NCBI RefSeq assembly: GCF_003318295.1
Contig: NZ_QOCW01000015.1
Coordinates: forward strand, 1 to 64,000
Direction: 5' to 3'
Origin: Bacillus taeanensis
Lineage (GTDB): Bacteria; Bacillota; Bacilli; Bacillales; UBA6769
Length of the DNA stretch: 64,000 nt
Part shown: positions 1 through 8,495 of the stretch, piece after piece
Layout of the letters: each line of letters starts with the position of its first letter
Position numbering within the stretch: the stretch's first letter is position 1
Position numbers and translations under genes: made by a program
Notes under the pieces: generated by a model
Seen by the model: only the letters and a program-made list of their open reading frames with translations
Database searches by the model: none
Told to the model about the DNA's origin: nothing

Positions 1-20
1 GTTTTTAAAAAAATGTAAAA

Positions 21-61
<41 letters not shown>

Positions 62-194
62 GATACTACTCTCCTCTTCTAATAAAGAATTTGTTTCATC
101 TCCACGCGGCAGCTAAACCCGCTTTTCTCCTGGCAAAAAGAAAAATCGTTTGCCTTTCTCCATTTCTGCCAATACTGATTAAAGAGGTGAGACT

Positions 195-1016
195 ATGACT
201 ATGTTCGATTTGATCGCAATAGGAATGGATAAATGGCAGCATTTCCTTTTTTACGGATTCATTTCTTTTATAATTTCGCTTATGATGAGTCTTCTACCGC
301 CGCTCGCCAATGGACTGAGGCGCATTTCTGCTGTTTGGTTTACGCTAATCGTTGTGAGTCTACTTGAAGAATACAGGCAGTTATTTCTACCAGACAGAAC
401 GGCAGAACTTTTAGACGGACTCGCAAATATCGCGGGCGTTTCTGTTGGAGTCGTTATTCCGCTTTTTCTTCATTTTATTTGGAGATTCTGCTATCAAAAG
501 CGTGTCCGAGTAAGAAGTGTTCTTTCATTTTGGACAATTGTTATCGTTGTTTTTACACCGTTATTATATGGTCTGTCAGCTTTTGAAGAGCCGATTCCTC
601 CAAAAGCGGCCAAGTCTCCAAGCGTCGTGGAAACGAGCGCATTAGTAAACAGCGCTTCTTCAGCACATTCAATTGTCACTCCCGAAGAAATCTTGCAGAA
701 ATACTATCCACCACTAGAAGAACTGCGAGATTACGCAAAAAACGAGATGGAACAGCTTGCATCTGAAGCTGTGAAAGAATATAAGGAAAAAGAAATGTCG
801 TTTAACGCTCTTGTTGCTGCATATATAATTCAGGGAAATGCTCTCGAGAAGGAAATTGACGAGGAATTTCAACACATTTATGAAAACGCGAAACGTGCTC
901 TTCAAGACCACCACTATGATCCAAGCTATGCGGATAAATTGAAAAAAGAATACGAAGAAACAAAAAAAGCGGCCAAAACAAATATTCTACAGAAATCATT
1001 AGGAGAGCTGTTTTAG
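195..1016 (+). CDS. VanZ-like membrane protein with long hydrophilic tail
   Basis: The first half resembles the VanZ family: about four hydrophobic segments (roughly residues 14-35, 43-57, 75-97 and 110-128). The family signature is a short acidic/aromatic motif EEYRQLF followed by DGLANIAG at residues 57-82. Residues 130-273 form a soluble, Lys/Glu-rich tail that is probably helical and is not part of the usual VanZ domain, so the protein (273 aa) is longer than a plain VanZ protein. An AGAGGTGA ribosome site sits just before the ATG; a second in-frame ATG two codons later is also possible. VanZ proteins are linked to teicoplanin resistance in VanA clusters, but most chromosomal members have no known role, and no van genes are nearby. 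The gene stands alone. Confidence 0.75.
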   Translation: MTMFDLIAIGMDKWQHFLFYGFISFIISLMMSLLPPLANGLRRISAVWFTLIVVSLLEEYRQLFLPDRTAELLDGLANIAGVSVGVVIPLFLHFIWRFCYQKRVRVRSVLSFWTIVIVVFTPLLYGLSAFEEPIPPKAAKSPSVVETSALVNSASSAHSIVTPEEILQKYYPPLEELRDYAKNEMEQLASEAVKEYKEKEMSFNALVAAYIIQGNALEKEIDEEFQHIYENAKRALQDHHYDPSYADKLKKEYEETKKAAKTNILQKSLGELF

Positions 1017-1080
1017 ATTTTATTGCTTCGTTTTTCATCCATTGCGTAAACCTTTTTATTATTTTTTCAAACTAGGAAAT

Positions 1081-1103
1081 GCTGGTGGGTCTAACCCACC
1101 AGC
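1081..1103. terminator. 10-bp perfect hairpin
   Basis: GCTGGTGGGT and ACCCACCAGC form a perfect 10-bp stem with a 3-base loop. It lies between the VanZ-like gene and the convergent Gln-rich gene. There is no clean U tract on either side, so it could act as a weak bidirectional terminator or as an RNA-stabilising stem. Confidence 0.5.
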
Positions 1104-1227
1104 AGGACAGATAAGCCTTCATTTGGTTTATTTTTAAAGGGATAAGCTAATATTTACTCTAATTTAGGTATTGGCAGAAACCCAAACAAGGAAAAAATTA
1201 GATCATGAGCCTTGAGAAAAATTGCTC

Positions 1228-1566
1228 TTATTGATAGTGATTTTGGTTCAATGGATATTGAGAAAATTGCTGCTGCGGCTGAAATTGCTGCTGCTGCGCT
1301 GAAACTTGGGATCTCCAAGGTTGTTGTCCTATTACTTGCTGCTGCTGTTGCGATACTAATTGAGACATACGTTGAAGCTCTTGATTTAATTGATTACATA
1401 ATTGATTCAGCTGTTGAATTTGCTGCACTGCCTGTGATTCATGTTGAGCAATTTGTTCAATCTGATTGGCAAATTGTCTTAATTGAGAGCCGTTTCTTTG
1501 TTCTGAACTTTGCATTTGTTGAAGTGTGTTTTGAATTTGCGAAATAATTTGTTGGTTATGATACAT
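1228..1566 (-). CDS. Small glutamine-rich coiled-coil protein, unknown function
   Basis: A 112-residue protein, over one quarter glutamine. The N-terminal 75 residues have heptad-like spacing of Ile/Leu/Met (NQQIISQIQNTLQQMQ and similar) and should form a coiled coil; the last third is Gln/Pro/Ser-rich and probably disordered. The start chosen is the ATG after an AAAGGAGG site with 7-base spacing; a longer in-frame start seven codons upstream overlaps that site. There is no signal peptide and there are no cysteines. I do not recognise the family. The composition recalls spore-coat-associated or other small structural proteins of Bacillus, but that is only an impression. The complementary strand is also open over this stretch; that is a by-product of the CAA/TTG-rich composition. 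Confidence 0.75.
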   Translation of the reverse strand: MYHNQQIISQIQNTLQQMQSSEQRNGSQLRQFANQIEQIAQHESQAVQQIQQLNQLCNQLNQELQRMSQLVSQQQQQVIGQQPWRSQVSAQQQQFQPQQQFSQYPLNQNHYQ

Positions 1567-1759
1567 AAAAAAACCTCCTTTAGTCATTTAAAACTTTAAA
1601 TGGGTATTTAAACCCAAGAGTTATTATGAGCAGGAAATCAAAATAATATGTTTACCAACATCTTCCTTCTGATTTACTATAAAGTATTTATGCCAAAAGT
1701 TTATGTATATGTTCATCTAATAAGTAAATATTAAATAATGCATAAAGGAGGGAACCCAT

Positions 1760-1879
1760 TTGGATAAAAAAACAAAAGAAGGTATCAAAAACTTGGAGCG
1801 AAAAGCAACACCAGAAGATTTTGCTGTTGCAGAAAAGGAACGCGCTTCTAAAAGGAAAAATCGTATTCCAAAAATGTAG
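1760..1879 (+). CDS. Small basic protein (39 aa), TTG start
   Basis: A short open frame preceded by a strong AAAGGAGG site with 8-base spacing to a TTG start. The product is highly charged (Lys/Arg/Glu), ends RKNRIPKM, and has no membrane segment or cysteine. The good ribosome site is the main reason to believe in it. It could be one of the small basic proteins common in sporulating bacilli, but I cannot name a family. Confidence 0.55.
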   Translation: MDKKTKEGIKNLERKATPEDFAVAEKERASKRKNRIPKM

Positions 1880-2063
1880 GATCATCTCACTATAATTTTA
1901 GGAGATGATCGCAACCGAAATCACCGCTATTATTACTACGACTTAATTTGAATCATGACAAACTAAAAAATCCAGCCCATATTCTCACTTCTTTTGTGAG
2001 AGCGGACTAGATTGTTACTTTTATTTATTGTAAAAAACACTCTCCAGCCTTCCCCCTATTTTG

Positions 2064-2117
2064 TCCTCTCCACATGTACAAAATAGGAGGAATGTCTTTT
2101 TGCGGAGTCAGACCCCT
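2064..2117 (+). repeat. 54-bp dispersed repeat, copy A
   Basis: Matches 7247-7300 over 54 bp with about five differences, in the same orientation. The right end contains the near-palindrome GGAGTCAGACCCC (a perfect GGGGTCAGACCCC in copy B). In this copy the bases just to the left pair with the repeat (CTATTTTGT at 2056-2064 with ACAAAATAG at 2078-2086). The two copies bracket the first sulfate-activation operon. The GGGGTCAGACCCC core looks like the REP-type intergenic repeats I associate with Bacillaceae, but this assignment is from memory. Confidence 0.85.
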
Positions 2118-2180
2118 TTAGTATATGTAGTATGCCGCAAGAAGAGCGGCTGACCATTATTAATTAGTATTGTGAAAAAA

Positions 2181-2215
2181 ACCATCCTAAGTCTTTATTA
2201 AAGACTTAGGATGGT
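2181..2215. terminator. Strong bidirectional terminator after cysQ1
   Basis: A perfect 16-bp stem with a 3-base loop. The stem is flanked by a run of A on the left and TTC followed by seven T on the right, so it can terminate both strands. On the minus strand it lies about 130 bases after the cysQ stop and should end the sulfate-activation operon. Confidence 0.9.
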
Positions 2216-2349
2216 TCTTTTTTACAGAGTACTTCCTCATAGTGCATAACTTGTCTATAATGAAAAATTTTACATTCTTCAGGATAACCTGGACGATCTG
2301 TTTTTGGTGAATAACCCCACCTCAGACAAAAAACAGGGATATTGCAAAG

Positions 2350-3165
2350 TTAACGGCGTACAATAAACCACGGATTCAACAAATTCTCTTTATTATACTC
2401 AAGCTTCTCACCACTATCTGTCCTCGTCACACTCGCTCCTGACAATACAGAAATGGCTTGTCCAGCGCCTGTATCCCACTCCATTGTTGGCGCAAAGCGT
2501 GGATAAACATCAGCCTTCCCTTCAGCAACTAAGCATAACTTAAGCGAGCTGCCTGCTGAAGTGATTTCAACTTCACCTACTTCTTTCTTCAGTTCATTAA
2601 TATATGCTTCTGTTTCAGGTGACATATGGGAGCGGCTTGCAATCACGGTTGTATGTTCTCGATCTTGTTTAAGAGGTAAAGCGGTAGAAACTTCAACTAA
2701 TTTACTGTCCTCAACTTGACCATTAATCTGTTTTTTACACTTTTCTAACTTGTAAGCTCCTAAACCTTGTTTCGCAAAATATACTGTCTCAAGAACCGGT
2801 GCATAAATAACACCAAGTACTGGTGTTCCATTATGGATAAGAGCAATGTTTACGGTAAATTCTCCATTACGTTTAATAAATTCTTTTGTGCCGTCAAGCG
2901 GATCAACTAACCAAAAATACTCCCAATCTTTGCGTTCTTCATACGCTAAATGGTTTCCTTCTTCACTTAAAATGGGTATTTCAGGATATAATTTCGTTAA
3001 CCGATCCGTAATCACTTCATTTGCCTTTTTATCCGCCATCGTTAACGGTGAATCATCCGCTTTACTTTCAATGCCAAAGTCTGCAGATTCATATACTTCT
3101 AAAATTTTATCGCCTGCTTCGATCGAAATCTTCACAATATCATTGATAGTAATCGTCTCAATCAT
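2350..3165 (-). CDS. cysQ: 3'(2'),5'-bisphosphate nucleotidase CysQ, copy 1
   Basis: Hydrolyses 3'-phosphoadenosine 5'-phosphate (PAP), the by-product of PAPS-using enzymes, to AMP and phosphate in the cytoplasm; this relieves PAP inhibition of sulfotransferases and other enzymes. The 271-residue protein has the inositol-monophosphatase fold signatures: an acidic LSEEG motif near residue 68, the metal-binding motif DPLDGTKEF near residue 88, and WDTGAGQAI near residue 230. Length is normal for CysQ. It is the last gene of the operon permease-sat-cysC-cysQ and is separated from cysC by a hairpin with a U tract (3196-3232). A second copy lies at 29200-30015 and is very similar throughout. Confidence 0.93.
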   Translation of the reverse strand: MIETITINDIVKISIEAGDKILEVYESADFGIESKADDSPLTMADKKANEVITDRLTKLYPEIPILSEEGNHLAYEERKDWEYFWLVDPLDGTKEFIKRNGEFTVNIALIHNGTPVLGVIYAPVLETVYFAKQGLGAYKLEKCKKQINGQVEDSKLVEVSTALPLKQDREHTTVIASRSHMSPETEAYINELKKEVGEVEITSAGSSLKLCLVAEGKADVYPRFAPTMEWDTGAGQAISVLSGASVTRTDSGEKLEYNKENLLNPWFIVRR

Positions 3166-3195
3166 TTCTCTATCCCACCTTTATTTTATGTAGTA

Positions 3196-3232
3196 AAAAG
3201 GTCACTAAGGAGTAAAACCTCTAGTGACCTTC
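3196..3232 (-). terminator. Hairpin with U tract between cysC1 and cysQ1
   Basis: On the minus strand AAGGTCACTAGAGG pairs with CCTTAGTGACCTT and is followed by TTTTTAC. This is a typical intrinsic terminator but sits inside the operon, directly upstream of cysQ. A hairpin of the same design precedes cysQ2 at about 30037-30085. It probably lowers cysQ expression relative to sat and cysC, or processes the transcript. Confidence 0.75.
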
Positions 3233-3236
3233 AGTG

Positions 3237-3839
3237 TTAGGCATTAATATAATTCTTTTCGATTAAGTAATTAATGATTTGGTTCACAGACTCTTCAAGT
3301 GACTGTTTGTCTGTTTCCACAACGATTTCAGGATTTTCTGGTGCTTCATATGGCGCATCAATTCCAGTAAAGCCTTTGATTTCACCTGCACGAGCTTTTT
3401 TATATAATCCTTTTGGATCACGCTTTTCACACTCATCAACACTACATTTCACGTAAACCTCAATGAATTCACCTTCATTGTTTAGTTCACGAACCATATC
3501 ACGGTCTTCACGGTATGGAGAAATAAAGGCTGTTAATGTGACTACTCCCGCATCAACAAATAATTTGGATACTTCACCAATGCGGCGAATGTTTTCAGTA
3601 CGATCTTCCGGGCTGAAGCCTAAGTTTTTATTTAAGCCGTGACGGACATTGTCTCCATCAAGAATATACGTATGAATGCCGCGCTGATGCAATTCTTTTT
3701 CAACCGCTACAGATACAGTCGATTTTCCTGCACCTGAAAGTCCTGTAAACCATAGCACTGCACTTTTATGCTTCGTTAAACTTTGACGATCCTGCTTTGT
3801 TACCTGCGCTTCATGCCATGTGATGTTTGTTGATTTCAT
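3237..3839 (-). CDS. cysC: Adenylylsulfate kinase CysC, copy 1
   Basis: Phosphorylates adenosine 5'-phosphosulfate to PAPS using ATP. The 200-residue protein carries the Walker A motif GLSGAGKST near residue 33, the [10 protein letters not shown] motif, and the kinase loop with [11 protein letters not shown] and [16 protein letters not shown]. This is a full-length stand-alone kinase rather than a Sat-CysC fusion. It lies 111 bases after sat, with a 14-bp inverted repeat in the gap. The second copy (31482-32084) differs at only a handful of positions. Confidence 0.95.
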   Translation of the reverse strand: MKSTNITWHEAQVTKQDRQSLTKHKSAVLWFTGLSGAGKSTVSVAVEKELHQRGIHTYILDGDNVRHGLNKNLGFSPEDRTENIRRIGEVSKLFVDAGVVTLTAFISPYREDRDMVRELNNEGEFIEVYVKCSVDECEKRDPKGLYKKARAGEIKGFTGIDAPYEAPENPEIVVETDKQSLEESVNQIINYLIEKNYINA

Positions 3840-3880
3840 CTTTTCTGATTCCTCTCCTTATAAAGTCCAAGCCATATGAA

Positions 3881-3914
3881 CGTTAAGTTTAACTGCAGCG
3901 AGTTAAACTTAACG
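3881..3914. promoter_or_regulatory. 14-bp perfect inverted repeat between sat1 and cysC1
   Basis: Perfect 14-bp arms (CGTTAAGTTTAACT and its complement) around a 6-base loop. There is no U tract, so it is not a standard terminator. It may be an mRNA processing or stabilising stem between sat and cysC, or a protein-binding dyad. The corresponding space does not exist in the second cluster, where sat and cysC are separated by the permease. Confidence 0.6.
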
Positions 3915-3950
3915 AAATTTTCATTTTAAAATTGGAACTATTTTAATTCC

Positions 3951-5135
3951 TTAGTTCGTTTCCTGCATCCCTCTGATTAGAACTTCAGCCACTTCTGGAC
4001 GTGAAAATTCTTTTGGCGGCTTCTCTCCATTGCGAAGCATTTCACGAACTTTTGTACCACTTAAATGAACATGCTCTTCTTTGCCGTGTGGGCAAGTTTT
4101 TGCTGTACCCATGTTGCCGCATTTTTTACAGAAGAATGAATGCTCAAATTTTAGAATTGTAATGCCGATTTCTTCCTGCGTAAAGTTATTAAAGATTTCT
4201 TGTGCATCATATGTGCCGTAGTAATCACCAACACCAGCATGGTCACGGCCAACGATAAAGTGCGTGCAGCCGTAGTTTTTACGTACTAATGCGTGCAGAA
4301 TTGCTTCTCTTGGACCTGCATAACGCATTGCTGCTGGGTAAATAACAAGACGAGAGCGATCTGCTGGGTAGTAGTGCTTTAAAATAACTTGATAACTTTC
4401 CATACGAATTTCAGCGGAAATATCATCAGATTTCGTTTCCCCAACAAGCGGGTTAAGAAGTAAACCGTCAACGATTTCTAATGCACTCTTTTGAATATAT
4501 TCATGGGCACGGTGGACAGGATTACGTGTTTGGAATCCTACAACTGTTTTCCAGCCAAGATCTACAAACATTTTGCGTGTTTCGCTTGGATCTTTGTAGA
4601 AATCAGTAAACTGACCATGATCCGGGCGGTTTACTAATGTAATTGGACCTGCTAAGTAGACTTCACCTTTTTCATATACTTTCTTTACACCAGGGTGCGC
4701 ATCTTCTGTTGTACCGTAAACGTTCTGAGCTTCAGTCTTTTTGTCATATGTGTACTTTTCTTCAAGCTGAAGTGTACCATATACAACACCATCTTCACCT
4801 TTAAGGGCGATTTCTTGACCAATCTCAAACTGATCTGCCTGCTCTTGAGTGACAGGTAATGTAATTGGAATACTCCAAACCGTGCCATCCGCAAGGCGCA
4901 TTTCTTTTACAACACGCTCATAATCAGCTTGCCCCATAAACCCTGTAAGCGGGCTGAAGCCGCCGATTCCGATTAATTCTAAGTCAGAAACTGCCCATGC
5001 GGAAATCGTTAAAGAAGCTAACCCTTCAGCTTGTGCAAGCTTTTCTTCACGCTCTTTCCCCTGCAGCTCACGATTTACTAATGCACCGCCATGAGCAGCA
5101 ATTGTTTCGTTGTTTTCTACTGTAGTTGTTGACAT
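3951..5135 (-). CDS. sat: Sulfate adenylyltransferase Sat, copy 1
   Basis: Makes adenosine 5'-phosphosulfate from sulfate and ATP, the first step of sulfate activation. The 394-residue protein has the single-chain Sat signatures [12 protein letters not shown] (the RNP and HxxH active-site motifs, near residue 200), MRYAGPREA and [14 protein letters not shown] Cys cluster near the C-terminus ([14 protein letters not shown]) may bind zinc. The ATG chosen has an AAAGGAG site at good spacing; a GTG four codons upstream overlaps the ribosome site and is unlikely. Copy 2 (33896-35080) has the same length and is nearly identical, with the main differences in the first 30 residues and at 145-185. Confidence 0.96.
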   Translation of the reverse strand: MSTTTVENNETIAAHGGALVNRELQGKEREEKLAQAEGLASLTISAWAVSDLELIGIGGFSPLTGFMGQADYERVVKEMRLADGTVWSIPITLPVTQEQADQFEIGQEIALKGEDGVVYGTLQLEEKYTYDKKTEAQNVYGTTEDAHPGVKKVYEKGEVYLAGPITLVNRPDHGQFTDFYKDPSETRKMFVDLGWKTVVGFQTRNPVHRAHEYIQKSALEIVDGLLLNPLVGETKSDDISAEIRMESYQVILKHYYPADRSRLVIYPAAMRYAGPREAILHALVRKNYGCTHFIVGRDHAGVGDYYGTYDAQEIFNNFTQEEIGITILKFEHSFFCKKCGNMGTAKTCPHGKEEHVHLSGTKVREMLRNGEKPPKEFSRPEVAEVLIRGMQETN

Positions 5136-5316
5136 AATAATATACACTCCTTTTAGTTACTAAAGCTATTTTAACATTTATATATTGTTTGTCAGTATTA
5201 GAATTTGAATTTTCAAAATCTAATATACTCGAAAAGAAATAACCTCTCCAGCTCATCCTATAAAAACATAGCGCCGTTACGTCTTCTGTTTGGTAAAACA
5301 GTGCCTGTCACGGAAA
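5136..5316. other. Gap between permease 1 and sat1
   Basis: About 180 bases between two genes that look co-transcribed. Near 5297-5315 it contains GTGCCTGTCACGG, a sequence style I associate with REP-like repeats of Bacillaceae; no second copy is present in this window. No promoter was convincing, so sat may depend on read-through. Confidence 0.4.
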
Positions 5317-7113
5317 CTAAATCCATACAGTCATAACCATGATAATCGTTGTGATCATAACGAGCAAGCTCAGCGGTAAACCGACTTTAATATAATCTGT
5401 AAACTTATAGCCGCCCGGGCCGTAAACAATTAAATTCGTTTGGTAGCCGATCGGAGACAGAAAGCTGGCTGAAGCTCCAATCGTAATTAACACTACAAAA
5501 CCCATTGGATCAACATCTAATCGATTCGCTGCTTCTACCGCAATTGGAAACATTAAGACCGCGGCCGCATTGTTTGTAATCACTTCTGTGAAGATCACCG
5601 TTAAAATATATAAAAAGAATAAAATACCAATCATCCCAAGCGGTTCAGCAACTGTAATTAAATGATTCGCCATGATTTCGGCGGCGCCGGTTTTAAACAA
5701 TGCGGTCCCAATCCCTAAAGCACTCGCAATTAGTAATAATACATTGAACTGCACGTTTTGTTTTGCGCTTTCCGGTGAAACAATCTTTAATAATAAATAA
5801 ACAAGAACCGTTATACTCATCGCTTTAAACATCGAAATCACATCAAAGCTTACCAATAAAATCATCGCTAGTAACGTCGAAACCGCAATCCAAGCTTTTT
5901 TCGTATCCACTTTATTTAAAAGAGGATGATCGTTTAACTGGGTCACCACATAAAAATCATTTGACTGCATCACCCGCTCTGAAAAGTCAGAACCTGCAAG
6001 CAGTAAGAGCGTATCGCCCGGCTTTAAAACAATATCGCCAATTTTATTATTAATTCTTTCATTGTTTCTATGAACAGCTACCACACCAGCATCATATTTT
6101 GCACGAAATTGGGTATCTTTAATCTTCTTATGCAGAAGCGAAGATTGGTGCGATACGACTACTTCAACAAGCTGTCCGTTTCCATTTTTTAATTTATCGA
6201 GTGTTAAATTAGTTCCTGTTTTTAATTCAAGTCCCTTTTTCTTCTGGAGCTCCGCAATCTTTGAAATCACGCCTGTAAAAATTAACCGATCATTAAATTT
6301 AAGCTTTGTTGAATGTTTCACAGGATAAATCTTTTCATTTTTTCTTATAATCGCAATTAAATATAAGCCATCAAGATTTCTTAGACCCGCTTCTTCCACC
6401 GTTTGATCAACTAATGGATTATCGAGAAATGGATAATTTTCTTCCACAATCATTTCAATTAAATATTCACGGCTTTTTTCTTCTATCGTTTCTGTTAACA
6501 CCTTATGATTAGGAAGGATATTATAGCCGATTGTCACAAGGTAAATAAGCCCTAAAATACTAGCCGGCAAACTGGCGATCAGTAATGTAAATAAGGAATA
6601 GCCTTCCATTCCCCGATCAAGCATAAGCCCATGAATAACTAAGTTCGTAGAGGTTCCCATCAGCGTTAAAATACCGCCTAAAATAGAAGCATATGACAAT
6701 GGAATTAAAAACTTTGACGGCGACAGATTATGTTCAGCACACCATTTTCGGATAATCGGCGTTAACGTAACAACAATCGGTGTATTATTTAAAAAAGCTG
6801 ATAGCCCTGAAATCGGCAAAATAAATTTAAAAAGCGCCTGCCTTTCAGATTTCACATCCCCTAACAACCGTGTCATTCCTTGTTCAACAAGCCCTGTTTG
6901 CTGGATCGCCCCCGCAATAATAAAAAGCAGGGCAACCGTCAGCATCCCTAAATTTGAAAAACCTGCGACAGCTTCTTCCGGAGTTAAAATACCCGTTACG
7001 AGAAAACTCACTAACGCTACAAAAACAATCATATCAGGACGAGCGAATTCCGTAATTAATCCGATCATCATTAAAAACACAACGACTAATACAAAAATGA
7101 TCTCCCATGTCAT
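5317..7113 (-). CDS. SLC13-family permease with two RCK_C domains, probable sulfate transporter, copy 1
   Basis: A 598-residue integral membrane protein of the divalent anion/sodium symporter superfamily. N-terminal membrane segments (about residues 1-190) include the clamshell motif [13 protein letters not shown], and the C-terminal half (about 410-598) has its repeat ITNNAAAVLMFPI. Between them lies a soluble region with two TrkA-C/RCK_C-like domains (about 210-290 and 300-385). This architecture is the one found in the SAC1/SLT-type sulfate transporters. Being first in an operon with sat, cysC and cysQ makes sulfate the likely substrate, but this is inference. A second, clearly related copy is at 32102-33880. 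Confidence 0.85.
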   Translation of the reverse strand: MTWEIIFVLVVVFLMMIGLITEFARPDMIVFVALVSFLVTGILTPEEAVAGFSNLGMLTVALLFIIAGAIQQTGLVEQGMTRLLGDVKSERQALFKFILPISGLSAFLNNTPIVVTLTPIIRKWCAEHNLSPSKFLIPLSYASILGGILTLMGTSTNLVIHGLMLDRGMEGYSLFTLLIASLPASILGLIYLVTIGYNILPNHKVLTETIEEKSREYLIEMIVEENYPFLDNPLVDQTVEEAGLRNLDGLYLIAIIRKNEKIYPVKHSTKLKFNDRLIFTGVISKIAELQKKKGLELKTGTNLTLDKLKNGNGQLVEVVVSHQSSLLHKKIKDTQFRAKYDAGVVAVHRNNERINNKIGDIVLKPGDTLLLLAGSDFSERVMQSNDFYVVTQLNDHPLLNKVDTKKAWIAVSTLLAMILLVSFDVISMFKAMSITVLVYLLLKIVSPESAKQNVQFNVLLLIASALGIGTALFKTGAAEIMANHLITVAEPLGMIGILFFLYILTVIFTEVITNNAAAVLMFPIAVEAANRLDVDPMGFVVLITIGASASFLSPIGYQTNLIVYGPGGYKFTDYIKVGLPLSLLVMITTIIMVMTVWI

Positions 7114-7156
7114 AAAACGAATTACACCCCTCCACGATCTTTCTTTATATTAAGTA

Positions 7157-7186
7157 ATTTTAAAGCTTATTATTCCTAGTTGTCAA
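7157..7186 (-). promoter_or_regulatory. Sigma-A promoter of sulfate-activation operon 1
   Basis: On the minus strand TTGACA (7181-7186) is followed after 18 bases by TAAAAT (7157-7162), one mismatch from TATAAT. It lies about 45-70 bases upstream of the permease start, which has a GAGGGGTG ribosome site. Confidence 0.65.
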
Positions 7187-7246
7187 CTATGTTTTAGAGG
7201 TATTATACGTCCTATTCATCTTGAGCATTGATGATACCTACATTCA

Positions 7247-7300
7247 TCCTCTCCATATGGACAAAATAGGGGAAATGTCTTTTTGCGGGGTCAGACCCCT
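7247..7300 (+). repeat. 54-bp dispersed repeat, copy B
   Basis: Same orientation as 2064-2117 and about 90 per cent identical. It ends in the perfect palindrome GGGGTCAGACCCC. It lies between the promoter of the sulfate operon and the comK-like gene. Together with copy A it brackets the whole sulfate module. Confidence 0.85.
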
Positions 7301-7316
7301 ACCTACTAAAGACCTA

Positions 7317-7799
7317 TTAAAGCCCTATTCCTTCATTATATGTACGTCCCTGTGAAAAACGAAACTCGCAATATGCCGTTCGCTCGATTTGCTTCTTTAA
7401 TACATAAAAAGAAACCCCAAGCTCTAATGTTTGATTATTTTTAAAAACGACGATCGATTTATTTTTAAACGGCCTAATTTCCTTTACATGATGATAAAAG
7501 ATCCACACATTTTCAAATTGAATTGGCGCGTGTGTTGGAAAAGCATAGATGTTCTCAAGCAGTGAGATTGGAATAGGAATTTTTTCACAAATGTTTGTAT
7601 GATAGATGACCGCTTTCTTTCTTCCTTCATATGTAGAACCGCCATCAAGACAGCCAGACCGGATTAATTCCATTGGTATTTTTTCTGAAAAGTACTCTCC
7701 GCTAAGATCAAGAATTTTCGAGCCGTAACTTTCATGTGCCGCTGAAAAAATCGCCATCGTTCCTTTAGAAATTTCATACCCATCACTGTATCTTTTCAT
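7317..7799 (-). CDS. comK: ComK-family competence transcription factor homologue
   Basis: A 160-residue protein matching the ComK family: the central GGSTYEGRKKAV motif (residues 53-64), the FPTHAPI stretch, a conserved Trp followed by HHVKE, and the C-terminal TAYCEFRF segment all align with the order in Bacillus subtilis ComK. ComK is the master activator of competence genes and binds AT boxes. This protein is about 30 residues shorter than B. subtilis ComK at the C-terminus, the part that binds the MecA/ClpC degradation adaptor, so its turnover may differ. It is the third gene of a tight operon (15 bases after the zinc-ribbon gene). Many bacilli carry two ComK paralogues; which type this is cannot be told here. 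Confidence 0.82.
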   Translation of the reverse strand: MKRYSDGYEISKGTMAIFSAAHESYGSKILDLSGEYFSEKIPMELIRSGCLDGGSTYEGRKKAVIYHTNICEKIPIPISLLENIYAFPTHAPIQFENVWIFYHHVKEIRPFKNKSIVVFKNNQTLELGVSFYVLKKQIERTAYCEFRFSQGRTYNEGIGL

Positions 7800-7814
7800 C
7801 AGATCGTCTCTCCC

Positions 7815-7985
7815 TTACTGCGCGCGCTCTTTAGATAAGCAGCTTATCGAAATTTTTTTGGAATAACCACAGATTGTACAGAAAAAATGAAAAACGCCGG
7901 GCTTTTTATAAATGCTGTGAACCTTGAATTCATCACATCTTTTACAGTGAAGCTTAAGCTTTGAAAAGTAATGTTGTTTTTTCAT
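7815..7985 (-). CDS. Small zinc-ribbon protein (56 aa)
   Basis: The product has two CxxC pairs (CKRC near residue 15 and CTIC near residue 36) and many basic and aromatic residues, consistent with a single zinc ribbon. The start is the ATG that overlaps the stop of the preceding gene by 4 bases (ATGA), behind a GAGGGAGA site; a longer frame upstream is less likely. Tight coupling to the HTH gene before it and the ComK homologue after it suggests a shared regulatory task. Family and target are unknown. Confidence 0.7.
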   Translation of the reverse strand: MKKQHYFSKLKLHCKRCDEFKVHSIYKKPGVFHFFCTICGYSKKISISCLSKERAQ

Positions 7986-8266
7986 TTTTTCTCTCCCTCG
8001 CTTTTCCATATTCCGTTTTTACGCTGATTGATCGTTTTAAGCCGAGCGCGATCCATTAACAGCAAGGCTGTTTCATCAAGATCCCGATTAAAGTACTCAG
8101 CAATTGCTATTAGTGACTTTCCTTCTCTCCATAACGCGTCAAAAATGCGTACGTCTCTTTCACTCCAATGAAAATCGAGCTCTTCAAGTGCTGTATAAAT
8201 GACACCGCGCTCCTCTTTCATATAGCTCCGTTCAAGCATAGCAGTTGTATTTCCTTCTACTTTCAT
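7982..8266 (-). CDS. Small helix-turn-helix-like protein (94 aa), first gene of comK operon
   Basis: An acidic N-terminal half (ALEELDFHWSERDVRIFDALWREG) is followed by a likely helix-turn-helix (KSLIAIAEYFNRDLDETALLL) and a basic tail. A GGGGGGATG ribosome site fits the start. I do not recognise a named family; the arrangement resembles small Myb/SANT-like or sigma-region-4-like DNA binders of bacilli. It overlaps the zinc-ribbon gene by 4 bases, so translation is probably coupled. Confidence 0.65.
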   Translation of the reverse strand: MKVEGNTTAMLERSYMKEERGVIYTALEELDFHWSERDVRIFDALWREGKSLIAIAEYFNRDLDETALLLMDRARLKTINQRKNGIWKSEGEKK

Positions 8267-8495
8267 ACTTCATCCCCCCTGCCGCTCCTTTTATTCAAAC
8301 AACTCTCCCTACACCTTTCATAATTTCGCTTTGTTACAAAATCGAAATGCAGTTCATGTTTGCTACAAAGCACCCCTTTATTCAATTTTCCGTCTTAAAA
8401 TAATAGGATTTTGTTACTCTTAGATGAGAATCTTCTTCTTTTAAATCGATCTTTGGTGAACTGAAGCTCTATGATGAAGGTTTTAAGAAGGTGTT
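8267..8495. other. Intergenic region upstream of the comK operon
   Basis: About 230 bases, AT-rich, without an open frame. It must hold the promoter of the HTH/zinc-ribbon/comK operon, but I found no convincing -35/-10 pair. Confidence 0.4.

Larger units (their letters stand above)
1880..2349. other. Intergenic region with hairpins and a dispersed repeat
   Basis: No gene is visible. From left to right it holds a 9-bp stem (GATCATCTC/GAGATGATC, 1880-1910) after the small ORF, a longer imperfect hairpin (about 1969-2013) with a U tract on the minus strand, one copy of a 54-bp repeat (2064-2117), and a strong bidirectional terminator (2181-2215). Confidence 0.7.

Noticed and set aside
1212..1547. 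Plus-strand 111-residue frame opposite the Gln-rich gene
   Set aside because: It mirrors the CAA-rich gene (AAAA/EIAAAA repeats are the complement of TTG/CAG codons), and the minus-strand gene has the better ribosome site.
5136..5147. GTG start four codons upstream for sat1
   Set aside because: It overlaps the AAAGGAG ribosome site, and the second Sat copy begins at the position of the inner ATG.
5136..5316. A riboswitch (S-box or T-box) in front of the sulfur genes
   Set aside because: None of the conserved T-box or S-box sequence elements was visible here or upstream of 7113.
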